A stretch of DNA of 64,000 bases, taken from Betaproteobacteria bacterium HGW-Betaproteobacteria-1 (GTDB lineage: Bacteria > Pseudomonadota > Gammaproteobacteria > Burkholderiales > Methylophilaceae). This document shows, one piece after another, positions 1 to 8,931 of this stretch. Within the stretch, counting starts at the first letter, position 1; the number at the start of each line of letters is the position of its first letter. The position numbers were made by a program, and so were the translations under genes. The DNA is taken from the NCBI GenBank assembly GCA_002842435.1, contig PHCX01000003.1, forward strand, positions 124,001-188,000, given 5' to 3'. Below the pieces are notes generated by a model, which worked only from the letters and a program-made list of their open reading frames with translations, had not been told where the DNA came from and did no database searches.

Positions 1-347
1 ACCACCTGTGTGATCTGATCGATATGCGTGCCGTCCGGCCTGGGCCAGTTACGCCACTGGTAGCCGTAAACCGGGCCGAGGTTGCCTTCCGCATCCGCCC
101 ATTCATCCCAGATGGTGACGCCATTCTGCTTGAGATAGGCAATGTTGGTGCTGCCCTGCAAAAACCAGAGCAGCTCATGAATGATGGACTTCAGGTGCAC
201 TTTCTTGGTGGTCAGCAGCGGAAAGCCTTCTGCCAGGTTGAAACGCATCTGGTAACCGAACACCGAATAAGTACCAGTGCCTGTCCGGTCTTCCTTCTTG
301 TGGCCGTGCTCCAGCACGTGACGCAACAAGTCGTGATAGACCTTCAT
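1..347 (-). CDS. thyA: Thymidylate synthase, N-terminal part (cut by window edge)
   Basis: The first ~115 codons read as ThyA, which methylates dUMP to dTMP with methylene-tetrahydrofolate. Visible family landmarks are the phosphate-binding stretch [15 protein letters not shown] near residues 17-31, the segment [20 protein letters not shown], and [10 protein letters not shown] followed by [10 protein letters not shown]. The catalytic Cys lies beyond the window edge. The ATG is preceded by AAAGGA at good spacing. The gene follows thrC by 12 bp on the same strand and may be co-transcribed with hom-thrC. Confidence 0.95.
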   Translation of the reverse strand, partial: MKVYHDLLRHVLEHGHKKEDRTGTGTYSVFGYQMRFNLAEGFPLLTTKKVHLKSIIHELLWFLQGSTNIAYLKQNGVTIWDEWADAEGNLGPVYGYQWRNWPRPDGTHIDQITQV

Positions 348-359
348 GGCAGATTCCTT

Positions 360-1787
360 TCAGCTGTGTTCGACAATAAACTGCTTGATGACATTAACGT
401 CGGCATCCATGACGACGAAACGCTGCGGCAGATCTTCCAGACCCGCCAAGTCGGCCGGGCGCTCCGGCTTCTGCCCCAGGGCTTCGACGATAGCGTCCTC
501 AAATTTCGCCGGCAATGCCGTTTCCAGCACCACCATCGGAACGCCTGGTTCACGGCATTCAAGCGCGACCTTCAGGCCGTCTGCAGTATGCGTGTCGATG
601 GTGATATCGTATTTTTCCCTGGTCGCACGTATGGTCTGCATGCGGTTCGCATGATTGCTGCTGCCGGAGACGAAGCCGTAATCCTTGACCTTGTCGAACA
701 GGCCGTCCTGTTTCAGATCGAAAGCCCCACCGGCATCCACCTTGCTCCACAGTTCACGCACTTTGGCGGCATCGCGGCCGACCAGGTCGAACACGAAACG
801 CTCGAAATTGGAGGCCTTGCTGATGTCCATGGAAGGGCTGGAGGTATGATAAGTATTGGCTGAGCCGCGGGGGCGATAAACCCCGGTCTTGAAGAACTCG
901 TCCAACACGTCATTTTCATTGGTGGCCACCACCAGTTTGTCGATCGGCAGGCCCATCATGCGAGCGATATGGCCGGCGCAGACATTGCCGAAGTTGCCGG
1001 AAGGCACGGCAAAGCTGACCTTCTGACTGTTGTCCTGCGTGACGGCGAAATAACCCTTGAAGTAATACACCACCTGTGCGGCGACACGTGCCCAGTTGAT
1101 GGAATTGACGGCGCCGATCTTGTGCTGCTTCTTGAAGGCATGATCGTTGGAAACCGCCTTCACCACGTCCTGCGCATCATCGAACACACCCTTGACCGCG
1201 ATGTTATAGATATTCTCGTCCTGCAGACTGAACATCTGTGCAGTCTGGAAACGGCTCATTTTCTGATACGGCGACAGCATGAAGACACGGATGCCTTTCT
1301 TGCCGCGCATGGCGTACTCGGCTGCAGAACCGGTGTCGCCCGATGTCGCGCCAAGGATATTGGTTTCCTGACCCAGTTTGTTCAGCACATATTCGAACAG
1401 GTTACCCAGCAACTGCATGGCCATGTCCTTGAATGCCAGGGTCGGGCCATTGGACAACGACAGTAGATAGAGATCATCTTCCAGTTTAAGCACCGGCGTG
1501 ATTTCGGCCGCATCCTGACCCTTGCGGGTATGGCAGTAAACTTCAGGGCGATAGGTCTTGTCGATGATCGCTCTCAGGTCTTGCGCAGGAATGTCATCGA
1601 CCAATCGCGACAGTATCGTATAAGCCAGGTCGCGGTAATTCATGCTGCGCATCGCAGTCAGGTCGGCATCGCTGAAATGCGGATACTGCTCCGGCATGTA
1701 GAGACCGCCATCCGGCGCCAGGCCGCCCAGCAGGATTTCACTAAAAGTCAGCGCGGGTGACTGTCCGCGGGTACTGATATATTTCAT
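360..1787 (-). CDS. thrC: Threonine synthase
   Basis: 475 residues; converts O-phosphohomoserine to threonine with PLP, the last step of threonine synthesis. The N-terminus MKYISTRGQSPALTFSEILL and GGLAPDGGLYMPE are typical of the ThrC1 family. The PLP lysine is K120 in NGPTLAFKDMAMQ, and GATSGDTGSAAEYA binds the cofactor phosphate. I chose the ATG at 1787 over upstream in-frame starts because it matches the family N-terminus and lies 1 bp after the hom stop, indicating translational coupling with hom. Confidence 0.96.
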   Translation of the reverse strand: MKYISTRGQSPALTFSEILLGGLAPDGGLYMPEQYPHFSDADLTAMRSMNYRDLAYTILSRLVDDIPAQDLRAIIDKTYRPEVYCHTRKGQDAAEITPVLKLEDDLYLLSLSNGPTLAFKDMAMQLLGNLFEYVLNKLGQETNILGATSGDTGSAAEYAMRGKKGIRVFMLSPYQKMSRFQTAQMFSLQDENIYNIAVKGVFDDAQDVVKAVSNDHAFKKQHKIGAVNSINWARVAAQVVYYFKGYFAVTQDNSQKVSFAVPSGNFGNVCAGHIARMMGLPIDKLVVATNENDVLDEFFKTGVYRPRGSANTYHTSSPSMDISKASNFERFVFDLVGRDAAKVRELWSKVDAGGAFDLKQDGLFDKVKDYGFVSGSSNHANRMQTIRATREKYDITIDTHTADGLKVALECREPGVPMVVLETALPAKFEDAIVEALGQKPERPADLAGLEDLPQRFVVMDADVNVIKQFIVEHS

Positions 1788-1788
1788 A

Positions 1789-3102
1789 TTACTTGCCCAA
1801 CTCTTCCATGCGAATACGCGTGACCTTGCCGACAGTCGCCGGCAGTGCCTCGATGGCAGCAATCGCCTGATTCATGTTCTTTTCAACCGTGACATGCGTG
1901 AGGATGATGATATCGGCCTCGGTTTCGTTCTCCGCCGGTTCCTTCTGCATCATGGCGTCGATCGAGATGTCGCGATCACCGAGAATGCGGGTGACTTCCG
2001 CCAGCACGCCGGGTTTGTCCGAAGCGCGCATGCGCAGATAGTATGCGCTGCTGACTTCCTCCATCGGCAGGATCGGCAGATCGGCGATCTGATCCGGCTG
2101 GAATGCCAGGTAAGGCACACGCTGCTCGGCTGAAGCATCAGCCAGACGTGCCACATCGACCAGATCAGCAATCACTGCACTGGCGGTCGGTTCGGCACCA
2201 GCACCGGCACCGTAGTAGAGAGTCGGACCGACCGCATCGCCCTTGACCACGACGGCGTTCATCGCGCCATTGACGTTGGCGACCAGACGCTTCTCGGGGA
2301 TCAGGGTCGGATGCACGCGCAACTCGACGCCCTGCGCATTACGCTTGGTGATGCCGAGCAGCTTGACGCGATAGCCCAGTTCCTCGGCATAGCGAATATC
2401 CTTGCTTTCCAGCTTGGTGATGCCTTCGGTATAGACCTTGTCGAACTGCATGGGGATACCAAAACCGATAGCCGACAGAATCATCAGTTTGTGTGCGGCA
2501 TCGATACCTTCGACGTCGAAGGTCGGATCCGCTTCCGCATAACCAAGACGCTGAGCCTCACCCAGCACGTCGGCGAAGGCCAGACCTTTTTCGCGCATTT
2601 CGGTCAGGATGAAATTGGTCGTGCCGTTGATGATGCCGGCGATCCATTCGATGTGATTGGCAGACAATCCTTCGCGCAAGGCCTTGATGATGGGGATACC
2701 GCCAGCCACGGCTGCTTCAAAGGCGACAATGACGCCACGCTTCTGCGCCGCGGCGAAAATCTCGTTACCGTGCAAGGCGATCAGCGCCTTGTTGGCGGTC
2801 ACCACATGCTTGCCGTTCTCGATCGCCTTCAACACCAAGTCCTTGGCGATCGTATAGCCACCGATCAGTTCGACCACAACGTCGATGGACGGATCACTGA
2901 CAACGGCAAAAGCATCATCCGTCACCTCGCACGCACCTGCGGTCACCTGACGCGCCAGTTCGAGATTGCGGTCGGCCACCTTCACAATCTGAATGGTACG
3001 ACCGGCGCGACGGCTGATCTCCAGTTGATTGCGCTTCAGCACGGTGAATGTGCCGCCGCCTACAGTACCGACTCCTAACAGACCTACATTGATTGGTTTC
3101 AT
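1789..3102 (-). CDS. hom: Homoserine dehydrogenase
   Basis: 437 residues; NAD(P)H-dependent reduction of aspartate semialdehyde to homoserine, the branch point to threonine and methionine. The nucleotide-binding motif GLLGVGTVG lies at residues 7-15. The central catalytic domain includes GIINGTTNFILTEM and AEADPTFDVEGIDAAHK. A C-terminal ACT domain (YYLRMRASDKPGVLAEVTRI onward) implies feedback control by threonine (family knowledge). The ATG at 3102 has GGAAA just upstream; an in-frame TTG at 3111 is an alternative. It precedes thrC by 1 bp. Confidence 0.96.
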   Translation of the reverse strand: MKPINVGLLGVGTVGGGTFTVLKRNQLEISRRAGRTIQIVKVADRNLELARQVTAGACEVTDDAFAVVSDPSIDVVVELIGGYTIAKDLVLKAIENGKHVVTANKALIALHGNEIFAAAQKRGVIVAFEAAVAGGIPIIKALREGLSANHIEWIAGIINGTTNFILTEMREKGLAFADVLGEAQRLGYAEADPTFDVEGIDAAHKLMILSAIGFGIPMQFDKVYTEGITKLESKDIRYAEELGYRVKLLGITKRNAQGVELRVHPTLIPEKRLVANVNGAMNAVVVKGDAVGPTLYYGAGAGAEPTASAVIADLVDVARLADASAEQRVPYLAFQPDQIADLPILPMEEVSSAYYLRMRASDKPGVLAEVTRILGDRDISIDAMMQKEPAENETEADIIILTHVTVEKNMNQAIAAIEALPATVGKVTRIRMEELGK

Positions 3103-3185
3103 ATTTTCCAAAATTCTCTTTCAGCCACTCAAGATCACAGAGGTCGCGGCTCAAGCCGGATCTCGCTGTATTCTCTGCGGCTCAA

Positions 3186-4412
3186 CTATTTAGCGTGCTG
3201 CTTGCGATAATTCTCAAGGAATCTTGCAATGCGGCCAATGGCTTCCGTCAGGTCATCCACATTGGGCAGGAAGACGACACGGAAGTGATCCGGTTTTTTC
3301 CAGTTGAAGCCGCTACCCTGTACCAGCAAGACCTTCTCTTCCAACAACAGATCGAGAATGAACTGCTGGTCGTCCTCGATCGGATAAAGCTTGGGGTCGA
3401 GTTTCGGGAACAGATACATGGCGGCAGCCGGCTTGACACAGGTGACGCCCGGAATATCTGTCAGCAACTTGTAAGCCAGATCGCGCTGCTTGCAAAGCCT
3501 GCCAGTCGGCGCCACCAGGTCATTGATGCTCTGATAGCCACCCAGCGCCGTCTGTATTGCCAACTGTCCCGGCACATTGGCACACAAGCGCATGGAAGCC
3601 AGCATGTTGAGGCCTTCGATGTAATCCGACGCATGCTTCTTCTCGCCTGAAACCACCAGCCAACCGGCACGATAGCCACAGGTGCGGTAATTCTTGGAAA
3701 GCCCGTTGAACGTGACAAACAGCACATCATCAGCCAGCGAGGCGATCGAGGTGTGCGTATTGCCGTCGTACAGCACCTTGTCATAGATCTCATCGGCGAA
3801 GATCACCAGCTTGTGATGGCGGGCGATCTCGATGATGCCCTCCAGAACCTCTTTCGGATACAGTGCACCGGTTGGATTGTTCGGATTGATGATGACGATG
3901 CCGCGCGTATTGGCTGTGATCTTCGACTCGATATCCTGCAGATCAGGTTGCCAGCCGCTCTCCTCGTCGCACATGTAATGACGTGGCGTACCGCCGGCCA
4001 GCGTCACAGCAGCGGTCCACAAAGGATAGTCCGGCATCGGCACCAGAATCTGGTCACCGTTGTTGAGCAGGGCCTGCATCGCCATCACGATCAGTTCGGA
4101 AACGCCGTTGCCGATGATGATGTCGTCTATCGTCACATCGGCGATGTTCTTCTGCTGCGTGTAATGCATGATGGCCTTGCGCGCAGCGAACAGCCCCTTG
4201 GAATCTGTATAGCCCGATGCCTGATCCATATTGCGGATGACATCCTGCAATATCTCTTCCGGCGCTTCAAACCCGAACGGGGCCGGGTTGCCGATATTGA
4301 GCTTGATGATGCGATGCCCTTCTTCCTCCATCTCCCGCGCGCGTTCCAACACCGGGCCGCGAATGTCGTAGCACACGTTGTTGAGTTTGGTCGATTTCAG
4401 TATGGGGTCCAT
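3186..4412 (-). CDS. alaA: AlaA-type glutamate-pyruvate aminotransferase
   Basis: 408-residue fold type I PLP aminotransferase that closely follows E. coli AlaA (YfbQ): KLNNVCYDIRGPVLERA near the N-terminus, IIKLNIGNPAPFGFEAPEEI, INPNNPTGALY, FADEIYDKVLYD and the PLP lysine in TFNGLSKNYRTCGYRAGW. AlaA makes alanine from pyruvate and glutamate. It lies 83 bp upstream of hom on the same strand, so an amino-acid operon alaA-hom-thrC is likely. A broader substrate range cannot be excluded. Confidence 0.9.
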   Translation of the reverse strand: MDPILKSTKLNNVCYDIRGPVLERAREMEEEGHRIIKLNIGNPAPFGFEAPEEILQDVIRNMDQASGYTDSKGLFAARKAIMHYTQQKNIADVTIDDIIIGNGVSELIVMAMQALLNNGDQILVPMPDYPLWTAAVTLAGGTPRHYMCDEESGWQPDLQDIESKITANTRGIVIINPNNPTGALYPKEVLEGIIEIARHHKLVIFADEIYDKVLYDGNTHTSIASLADDVLFVTFNGLSKNYRTCGYRAGWLVVSGEKKHASDYIEGLNMLASMRLCANVPGQLAIQTALGGYQSINDLVAPTGRLCKQRDLAYKLLTDIPGVTCVKPAAAMYLFPKLDPKLYPIEDDQQFILDLLLEEKVLLVQGSGFNWKKPDHFRVVFLPNVDDLTEAIGRIARFLENYRKQHAK

Positions 4413-4541
4413 GATGGTCGCTAACAGCAGAATCTGCCCTGCAAAAAGTGTGTTATCTTACATTGTCACGGGCATGCCAGCAATGAAAGCGGGCAACCAT
4501 GCCCTTAACTTCAAACCGATACCCGCCAAACACAATTTGTT

Positions 4542-4910
4542 ATGAAATTGCACCTGACACAAGCCGCCGGCAACCAGCTGATTACCGGCTATGACATCGG
4601 CTGGGTGGAAATCAACGCGGTACGCCATACCCAATCGCTGATTGTTCTACCGAACCAGCTGATCGAGAACTGGGTGGCGGGAAATTTCGACAGTCTGGTG
4701 GAACTGGATTTCGCAAGACTGCTGGAACTAAAACCTGAGGTGATCCTGCTCGGGACCGGACAACGGCATCGCTTCATCCATCCGCGCATCACACGCAATC
4801 TGACCGATGCCGGCATCAGCATCGAATGCATGGATACGGCAGCAGCCTGCCGCACTTACAACATCCTGATGGCAGAAGGCCGCCATGTAGCGGCGGCGCT
4901 TCTAATCTAG
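4542..4910 (+). CDS. Mth938-like (NDUFAF3-type) domain protein
   Basis: 122 residues. Matches the small Mth938/DUF498 fold: a β-rich N-terminus, IVLPNQLIENW, then the diagnostic LLELKPEVILLGTGQRHRFIHP and a C-terminal GISIECMDTAAACRTYNIL. The family includes human NDUFAF3, a complex I assembly factor; bacterial members have no settled role. It is a single plus-strand gene between the minus-strand alaA and fabB, so probably has its own promoter in 4413-4541. Confidence 0.8.
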   Translation: MKLHLTQAAGNQLITGYDIGWVEINAVRHTQSLIVLPNQLIENWVAGNFDSLVELDFARLLELKPEVILLGTGQRHRFIHPRITRNLTDAGISIECMDTAAACRTYNILMAEGRHVAAALLI

Positions 4911-4935
4911 ATCCCTAATTACCAGATTCTTCCGG

Positions 4936-6159
4936 CTAGCCCAGATTCCGGCGCGAGAACGTCAGACTGGCGTTGGTACCGCCGAAGCCGAAACTGTTGG
5001 AAAGCGCAGTCTGGATATTGGCGTTATCGATGCGACTACGCACGATGTTGAGGCCTTCAGCCACAGGATCCAGGGTTTCGATGTTGGCAGAAGCCGCAAT
5101 GAAGTTGTTTTCCATCATCAGGAGCGTGTAGATCGCCTCATTGACACCGGCTGCCCCCAGCGCATGACCGGAAAGTGACTTGGTGGATGCGATAGCTGTC
5201 TGGCTGTCGCCGAATACTTCGCGGATGGCTTCCAGTTCCTTGACATCACCGACCGGTGTACTGGTACCGTGCGTATTGATGTAATCGATGGAACCTTCAA
5301 CGCCTTCCAAGGCGAGCTTCATGCAACGCACCGCACCTTCGCCCGAAGGCGCGACCATATCGTAACCATCAGAAGTGGCACCGTAACCGACCACCTCAGC
5401 ATAGATCTTGGCGCCGCGCGCCTTGGCATGCTCATACTCTTCCAGCACAACGATGCCGCCACCGCCGGAGATGACGAAACCGTCACGGTTGGCGTCGTAG
5501 GTGCGCGAGGCTTTTTCCGGCGTCTCGTTATATTTGCTGGAAAGCGCACCCATGGCGTCAAACAGGTAGGACATGGTCCAGTGCTCTTCTTCACCGCCGC
5601 CGGCGAAGACGATATCCTGCTTGCCCAGCTGGATCTGCTCGACGCCGGCACCGATGCAGTGTGCACTGGTCGAACAGGCGGAGCTGATCCCGTAATTGAC
5701 ACCCTTGATCCTGGCGCCAGTCGCCAGACAGGCGGCAATGCCGCTGGACATGGTCTTGGTCACCATATAAGGTCCGACACGACGTATGCCTTTTTCCGCC
5801 AGTGTATTGGTGCCTTCCAGCATGCTTTCAGTGGAAGTACCGCCGGCACCGACGATAAGACCGGTGCGCACGTTGGACACAAGCTCTTCCGGCAGGCCGG
5901 CATCGGCAATCGCTTCCTGCATGGCCAGCCAGGAATAGGCATGACCCTTGGCCATGAAACGCATGAGTTTGCGATCAATCAGTTCTTCCACGTTCAGGTT
6001 CTTGATCGACCCGGCAACGTGTGAGCGCAAACCTCTTTCAGCGTATTCGGGCTGATATGTGATTCCGGAGCGGCCCTCGCGCAGGCTGTCCAGCACTTCG
6101 GATTTGTTGTTACCCAGACTGGAGACTATCCCCATCCCGGTGACTACGACACGGCGCAT
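4936..6159 (-). CDS. fabB: 3-oxoacyl-ACP synthase I
   Basis: 407 residues; condensing enzyme of type II fatty acid synthesis, needed to elongate unsaturated chains. Catalytic Cys162 is in [14 protein letters not shown], and the two histidines are in [11 protein letters not shown] and [11 protein letters not shown], giving the Cys-His-His triad. The ATG at 6159 has GGGAGAA upstream; longer in-frame versions lack the family N-terminus [16 protein letters not shown]. It follows fabA by 49 bp on the same strand, the usual fabAB operon. Confidence 0.96.
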   Translation of the reverse strand: MRRVVVTGMGIVSSLGNNKSEVLDSLREGRSGITYQPEYAERGLRSHVAGSIKNLNVEELIDRKLMRFMAKGHAYSWLAMQEAIADAGLPEELVSNVRTGLIVGAGGTSTESMLEGTNTLAEKGIRRVGPYMVTKTMSSGIAACLATGARIKGVNYGISSACSTSAHCIGAGVEQIQLGKQDIVFAGGGEEEHWTMSYLFDAMGALSSKYNETPEKASRTYDANRDGFVISGGGGIVVLEEYEHAKARGAKIYAEVVGYGATSDGYDMVAPSGEGAVRCMKLALEGVEGSIDYINTHGTSTPVGDVKELEAIREVFGDSQTAIASTKSLSGHALGAAGVNEAIYTLLMMENNFIAASANIETLDPVAEGLNIVRSRIDNANIQTALSNSFGFGGTNASLTFSRRNLG

Positions 6160-6208
6160 CGTGATTCTCCCAATAGCGTTATCTGCATCTCTAGTTTTAA
6201 TTTTTGCA

Positions 6209-6724
6209 TCAAAAATTGTCAGTACGTGTGAACAGACCCACACGCAAATCAGTTGCCGCATAGATCTCACGACCATCCAGCTCCATGGTGGCATCGGCAA
6301 TGCCCATGACCAGTTTGCGCATGATGACGCGCTTCAGATCGATTTTGTAGGTCACCAGTTTGCCGGTCGGCAACACCTGACCGGTGAACTTCACCTCACC
6401 CGCACCCAGTGCACGACCACGACCGGGGCCACCCATCCAGCCCAGATAGAAGCCGACCAGTTGCCACATGGCATCCAGCCCCAGGCAGCCCGGCATCACC
6501 GGATCATTTTCAAAGTGACACTTGAAGAACCACATATCAGGATCGATATCGAGTTCCGCGATGATCTGGCCGTTGCCATACTTGCCGCCATCCTCGGTAA
6601 TCGAAACGATGCGACTGACCATCAACATCGGCGGCAAAGGTAATTGTGCATTACCGGGGCCGAACATCTCGCCACGACCACAGCTCAGCAACTCCTCATA
6701 GGTGAAACTATTTTGTTTTGACAT
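6209..6724 (-). CDS. fabA: 3-hydroxydecanoyl-ACP dehydratase/isomerase
   Basis: 171 residues, the normal FabA length. It dehydrates 3-hydroxydecanoyl-ACP and isomerises the double bond, starting anaerobic-type unsaturated fatty acid synthesis. Catalytic His70 ([14 protein letters not shown]) and Asp84 (LGLDAMWQ) are present. It leads the fabA-fabB operon and is divergent from the first moxR-like gene across a ~205-bp AT-rich spacer. Confidence 0.97.
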   Translation of the reverse strand: MSKQNSFTYEELLSCGRGEMFGPGNAQLPLPPMLMVSRIVSITEDGGKYGNGQIIAELDIDPDMWFFKCHFENDPVMPGCLGLDAMWQLVGFYLGWMGGPGRGRALGAGEVKFTGQVLPTGKLVTYKIDLKRVIMRKLVMGIADATMELDGREIYAATDLRVGLFTRTDNF

Positions 6725-6929
6725 CAGAGACTTTTTCTTTTGGTGAATAGGATTATTACCGCTATTTTCGCCGGAAATGCCTCCGAGCGGAAGCCCTTGC
6801 TGATATATGCCGGTTTCAGGGGTATACAGATCTGTTTACACCAGAGAAGAATCTGTTTACTATGTCGCTTTGTTACATTATTTTACAAATTCGTAATCTT
6901 CATTTACATAATTCACTTGAGGTAAGTCA
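6725..6929. promoter_or_regulatory. Divergent control region fabA / mxa cluster 1 with 10-bp direct repeats
   Basis: AT-rich spacer between divergent fabA and moxR-like genes. The 10-mer ATCTGTTTAC occurs at 6831-6840 and again at 6851-6860, so the repeats are spaced exactly two helical turns apart, as expected for a dimeric or tandem-bound regulator. No convincing -35/-10 pair could be fixed by eye. Which gene the repeats serve is inference; they lie closer to moxR. Confidence 0.45.
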
Positions 6930-7946
6930 ATGAGCGACCGCCAACTGGCCGACTGGCGCGAACATGCGCTGAAACTGGAATCAGAAATCAACAAGGTGGT
7001 CGTGGGCCAGGAATCGCCCATCCGACTGATTACCACCGCCATTTTCGCCCGCGGCCATGTGCTGCTGGAGGGGGATGTCGGCGTCGGCAAGACCACGCTG
7101 CTGCGCGCGTTCACCCGCGGCATCGGCGGCGGTTACCAGCGGATCGAAGGCACCATCGACCTGATGCCGAACGACCTGGTCTATCACACTTATCTGGGTG
7201 AAGACGGCAAGCCGCATGTCAGCCCTGGTCCTCTGCTGATGTCCGGTGAAGACCTGTCCATCTTCTTCTTCAACGAAATCAACCGCGCCCGCCCGCAGGT
7301 GCACTCCTTGCTGTTGCGCGTCATGGCCGAACGAACCCTGACGGCATTCAACAAGGAACATCATTTCCCGCACATGCTGGTGTTTGCCGACCGCAACCAA
7401 GTGGAGAAGGAAGAGACCTTCGACATCCCGTCCGCCGCACGCGACCGCTTCATGATGGAAATTCCCATCGTCGTGCCAGGCGACCCGGCGATTCGGGAAG
7501 AGTTGATGTTCAATCCCAAGTTTCATGATGTCGATGCCCTGGTCGGCACGGTTGAACCGGAAGTCCTGGAGTTCGACAAGGTCAATGGCATCGCCCGCAT
7601 CATCCAGAATTCCATCGACGCGAGCCAGACGCTGCGCCGCTACGCGCTGGACCTGTGGACTGCGACCAAATCACCGGAACTGTTCGGCGTGCAGGTGTCG
7701 GGCGTGGAAATGAGCCGCCTCATCATCTCCGGCGCCAGCCCGCGTGGCGTCGGCATGCTGCTGTCTGCTGCACGTGTCAATGCCTGGCTCAATAACCGCA
7801 CCGCAGTGGTACCGGAAGATATCCATGCGGTTTTCCATGAAACCATCGCTCACCGCCTGGTGTTCAGTCCGGTCTATGAAATGCGCCGCACCGAGATCGC
7901 CCGCGAATTGCTGTCCGGCATCATCAACGGCGTTTCCGCACCTTGA
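6930..7946 (+). CDS. MoxR-family AAA+ ATPase, MxaR-like (cluster 1)
   Basis: 338 residues. MoxR AAA+ ATPases act as chaperones for maturation of partner complexes, working with von Willebrand A (vWA) proteins; MxaR is the member of the methanol dehydrogenase cluster. Walker A is GDVGVGKT at 48-55. The Walker B position reads FFFNEINRARPQ (about 112-123), with Asn where MoxR proteins usually have Asp. Sensor-region ARDRFMMEIPI and SGASPRGVGMLL are as in the family. First gene of a plus-strand run R-S-A-C-K-L ending at 12446. The gene at 57678 is its close paralogue. Confidence 0.88.
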   Translation: MSDRQLADWREHALKLESEINKVVVGQESPIRLITTAIFARGHVLLEGDVGVGKTTLLRAFTRGIGGGYQRIEGTIDLMPNDLVYHTYLGEDGKPHVSPGPLLMSGEDLSIFFFNEINRARPQVHSLLLRVMAERTLTAFNKEHHFPHMLVFADRNQVEKEETFDIPSAARDRFMMEIPIVVPGDPAIREELMFNPKFHDVDALVGTVEPEVLEFDKVNGIARIIQNSIDASQTLRRYALDLWTATKSPELFGVQVSGVEMSRLIISGASPRGVGMLLSAARVNAWLNNRTAVVPEDIHAVFHETIAHRLVFSPVYEMRRTEIARELLSGIINGVSAP

Positions 7947-7974
7947 TGCGCCTGGTTTCCGAGTTAACTGAGAA

Positions 7975-8064
7975 ATGAACCAGCTGAAGGAAGGACTGAA
8001 AACCGGCGGGCTGCTTGCAGCCACCGATGTCCAACCGGCTGATTCAAGACAAACTTTAATATGA
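7975..8064 (+). CDS. Possible 29-residue leader ORF overlapping the mxaS-like start
   Basis: An ATG-initiated frame of 29 codons fills most of the 114-bp gap between the moxR-like and mxaS-like genes. Its TGA stop overlaps the next ATG as ATGA, a translational-coupling arrangement. The start has only a weak GAG-type ribosome site. No homologue is recognised, and the second cluster has no such gap. It may be a coupling peptide, a decayed reading frame or chance. Confidence 0.3.
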   Translation: MNQLKEGLKTGGLLAATDVQPADSRQTLI

Positions 8065-8927
8065 CTGCACTCGACCAGATCAAGCTGTTCAGCTACCACC
8101 TCGGCTGGCGCTCTCGCGGACGCCGTCCCGGTAGCCATAACAGCACACAGCGCGGCATGGGCATGGAATTTCGCGGACATACCACCCTGCTCTCCTACCC
8201 CGACCCGCGCCGCATCGATATCCGGCAGACTATCCGCGACCCTCTGGAACAGGTCTATGTGCGCATATTCAACCAGAAGAGCGCGACGCCGGTTTTCGTG
8301 CTGTGCGACATGTCGGGCTCCATGCATTACGGCAGCTACCAGCGCAAGCTGTCGGTAGCCGCAGACATCGTGCAGTCAGTCGCCAAATCCGCCAACGGCA
8401 ATGCCGACCCGTTCGCCTTCGTCGGCTTCGACGACGAGGTGCGTGAAGACTGGCACTGCACGCCTTCGTTCAGGCCACACCATGCACTGGAGATGGCCGA
8501 GCAGCTGCGCGACTACCACCCCGGCGCCACCGGCAGCAAGGGATTGCTCGATGTCTCCCGTTACCTGCCGCGCGAACGATCACTGGTGTTCCTGGTATCC
8601 GATTTCCACATGCCACTGGCCGACCTGGAAGCTGCACTGGCGCTCATGTTGCGCCACCACATCGTACCCATCGTGCTGTGGGACGAAGCGGAATACAAAA
8701 ACCTGCCGGAATTCGGCATCGCCAGCGTTACCGACCCGGAAAGCGGGGCGAAGCGTACCCTGTTCCTGCGCAAGAGTTACCGCGAACGCATCATCCAAAA
8801 CTTTGAAGCACGTCGCGAGGCGATCAAGGCTCTGTTCCTGCGCCTCGATATGCCGCCCTTGTTCATAGAACATGGCTACGACGCCGACGTCCTGACCGAT
8901 TATTTCCACCAATATGTGGCCGCCTGA
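8061..8927 (+). CDS. DUF58/vWA protein, MxaS-like (cluster 1)
   Basis: 288 residues. DUF58 proteins carry a degenerate vWA fold and pair with MoxR ATPases; MxaS is the methanol dehydrogenase cluster member. The N-terminal RGRRPGSHNSTQRGMGMEF and DPRRIDIRQTIRDP resemble the DUF58 signature. The metal-ion (MIDAS) motif DMSGS is at 83-87 in FVLCDMSGSMHYG. No signal peptide or membrane segment, so probably cytoplasmic. It ends 4 bp before the next gene. Confidence 0.85.
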   Translation: MTALDQIKLFSYHLGWRSRGRRPGSHNSTQRGMGMEFRGHTTLLSYPDPRRIDIRQTIRDPLEQVYVRIFNQKSATPVFVLCDMSGSMHYGSYQRKLSVAADIVQSVAKSANGNADPFAFVGFDDEVREDWHCTPSFRPHHALEMAEQLRDYHPGATGSKGLLDVSRYLPRERSLVFLVSDFHMPLADLEAALALMLRHHIVPIVLWDEAEYKNLPEFGIASVTDPESGAKRTLFLRKSYRERIIQNFEARREAIKALFLRLDMPPLFIEHGYDADVLTDYFHQYVAA

Positions 8928-8931
8928 ACTC

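Noticed and set aside
24..863. 279-codon plus-strand frame over thyA and thrC
   Set aside because: Antisense to two clearly identified enzymes; the protein shows no family character.
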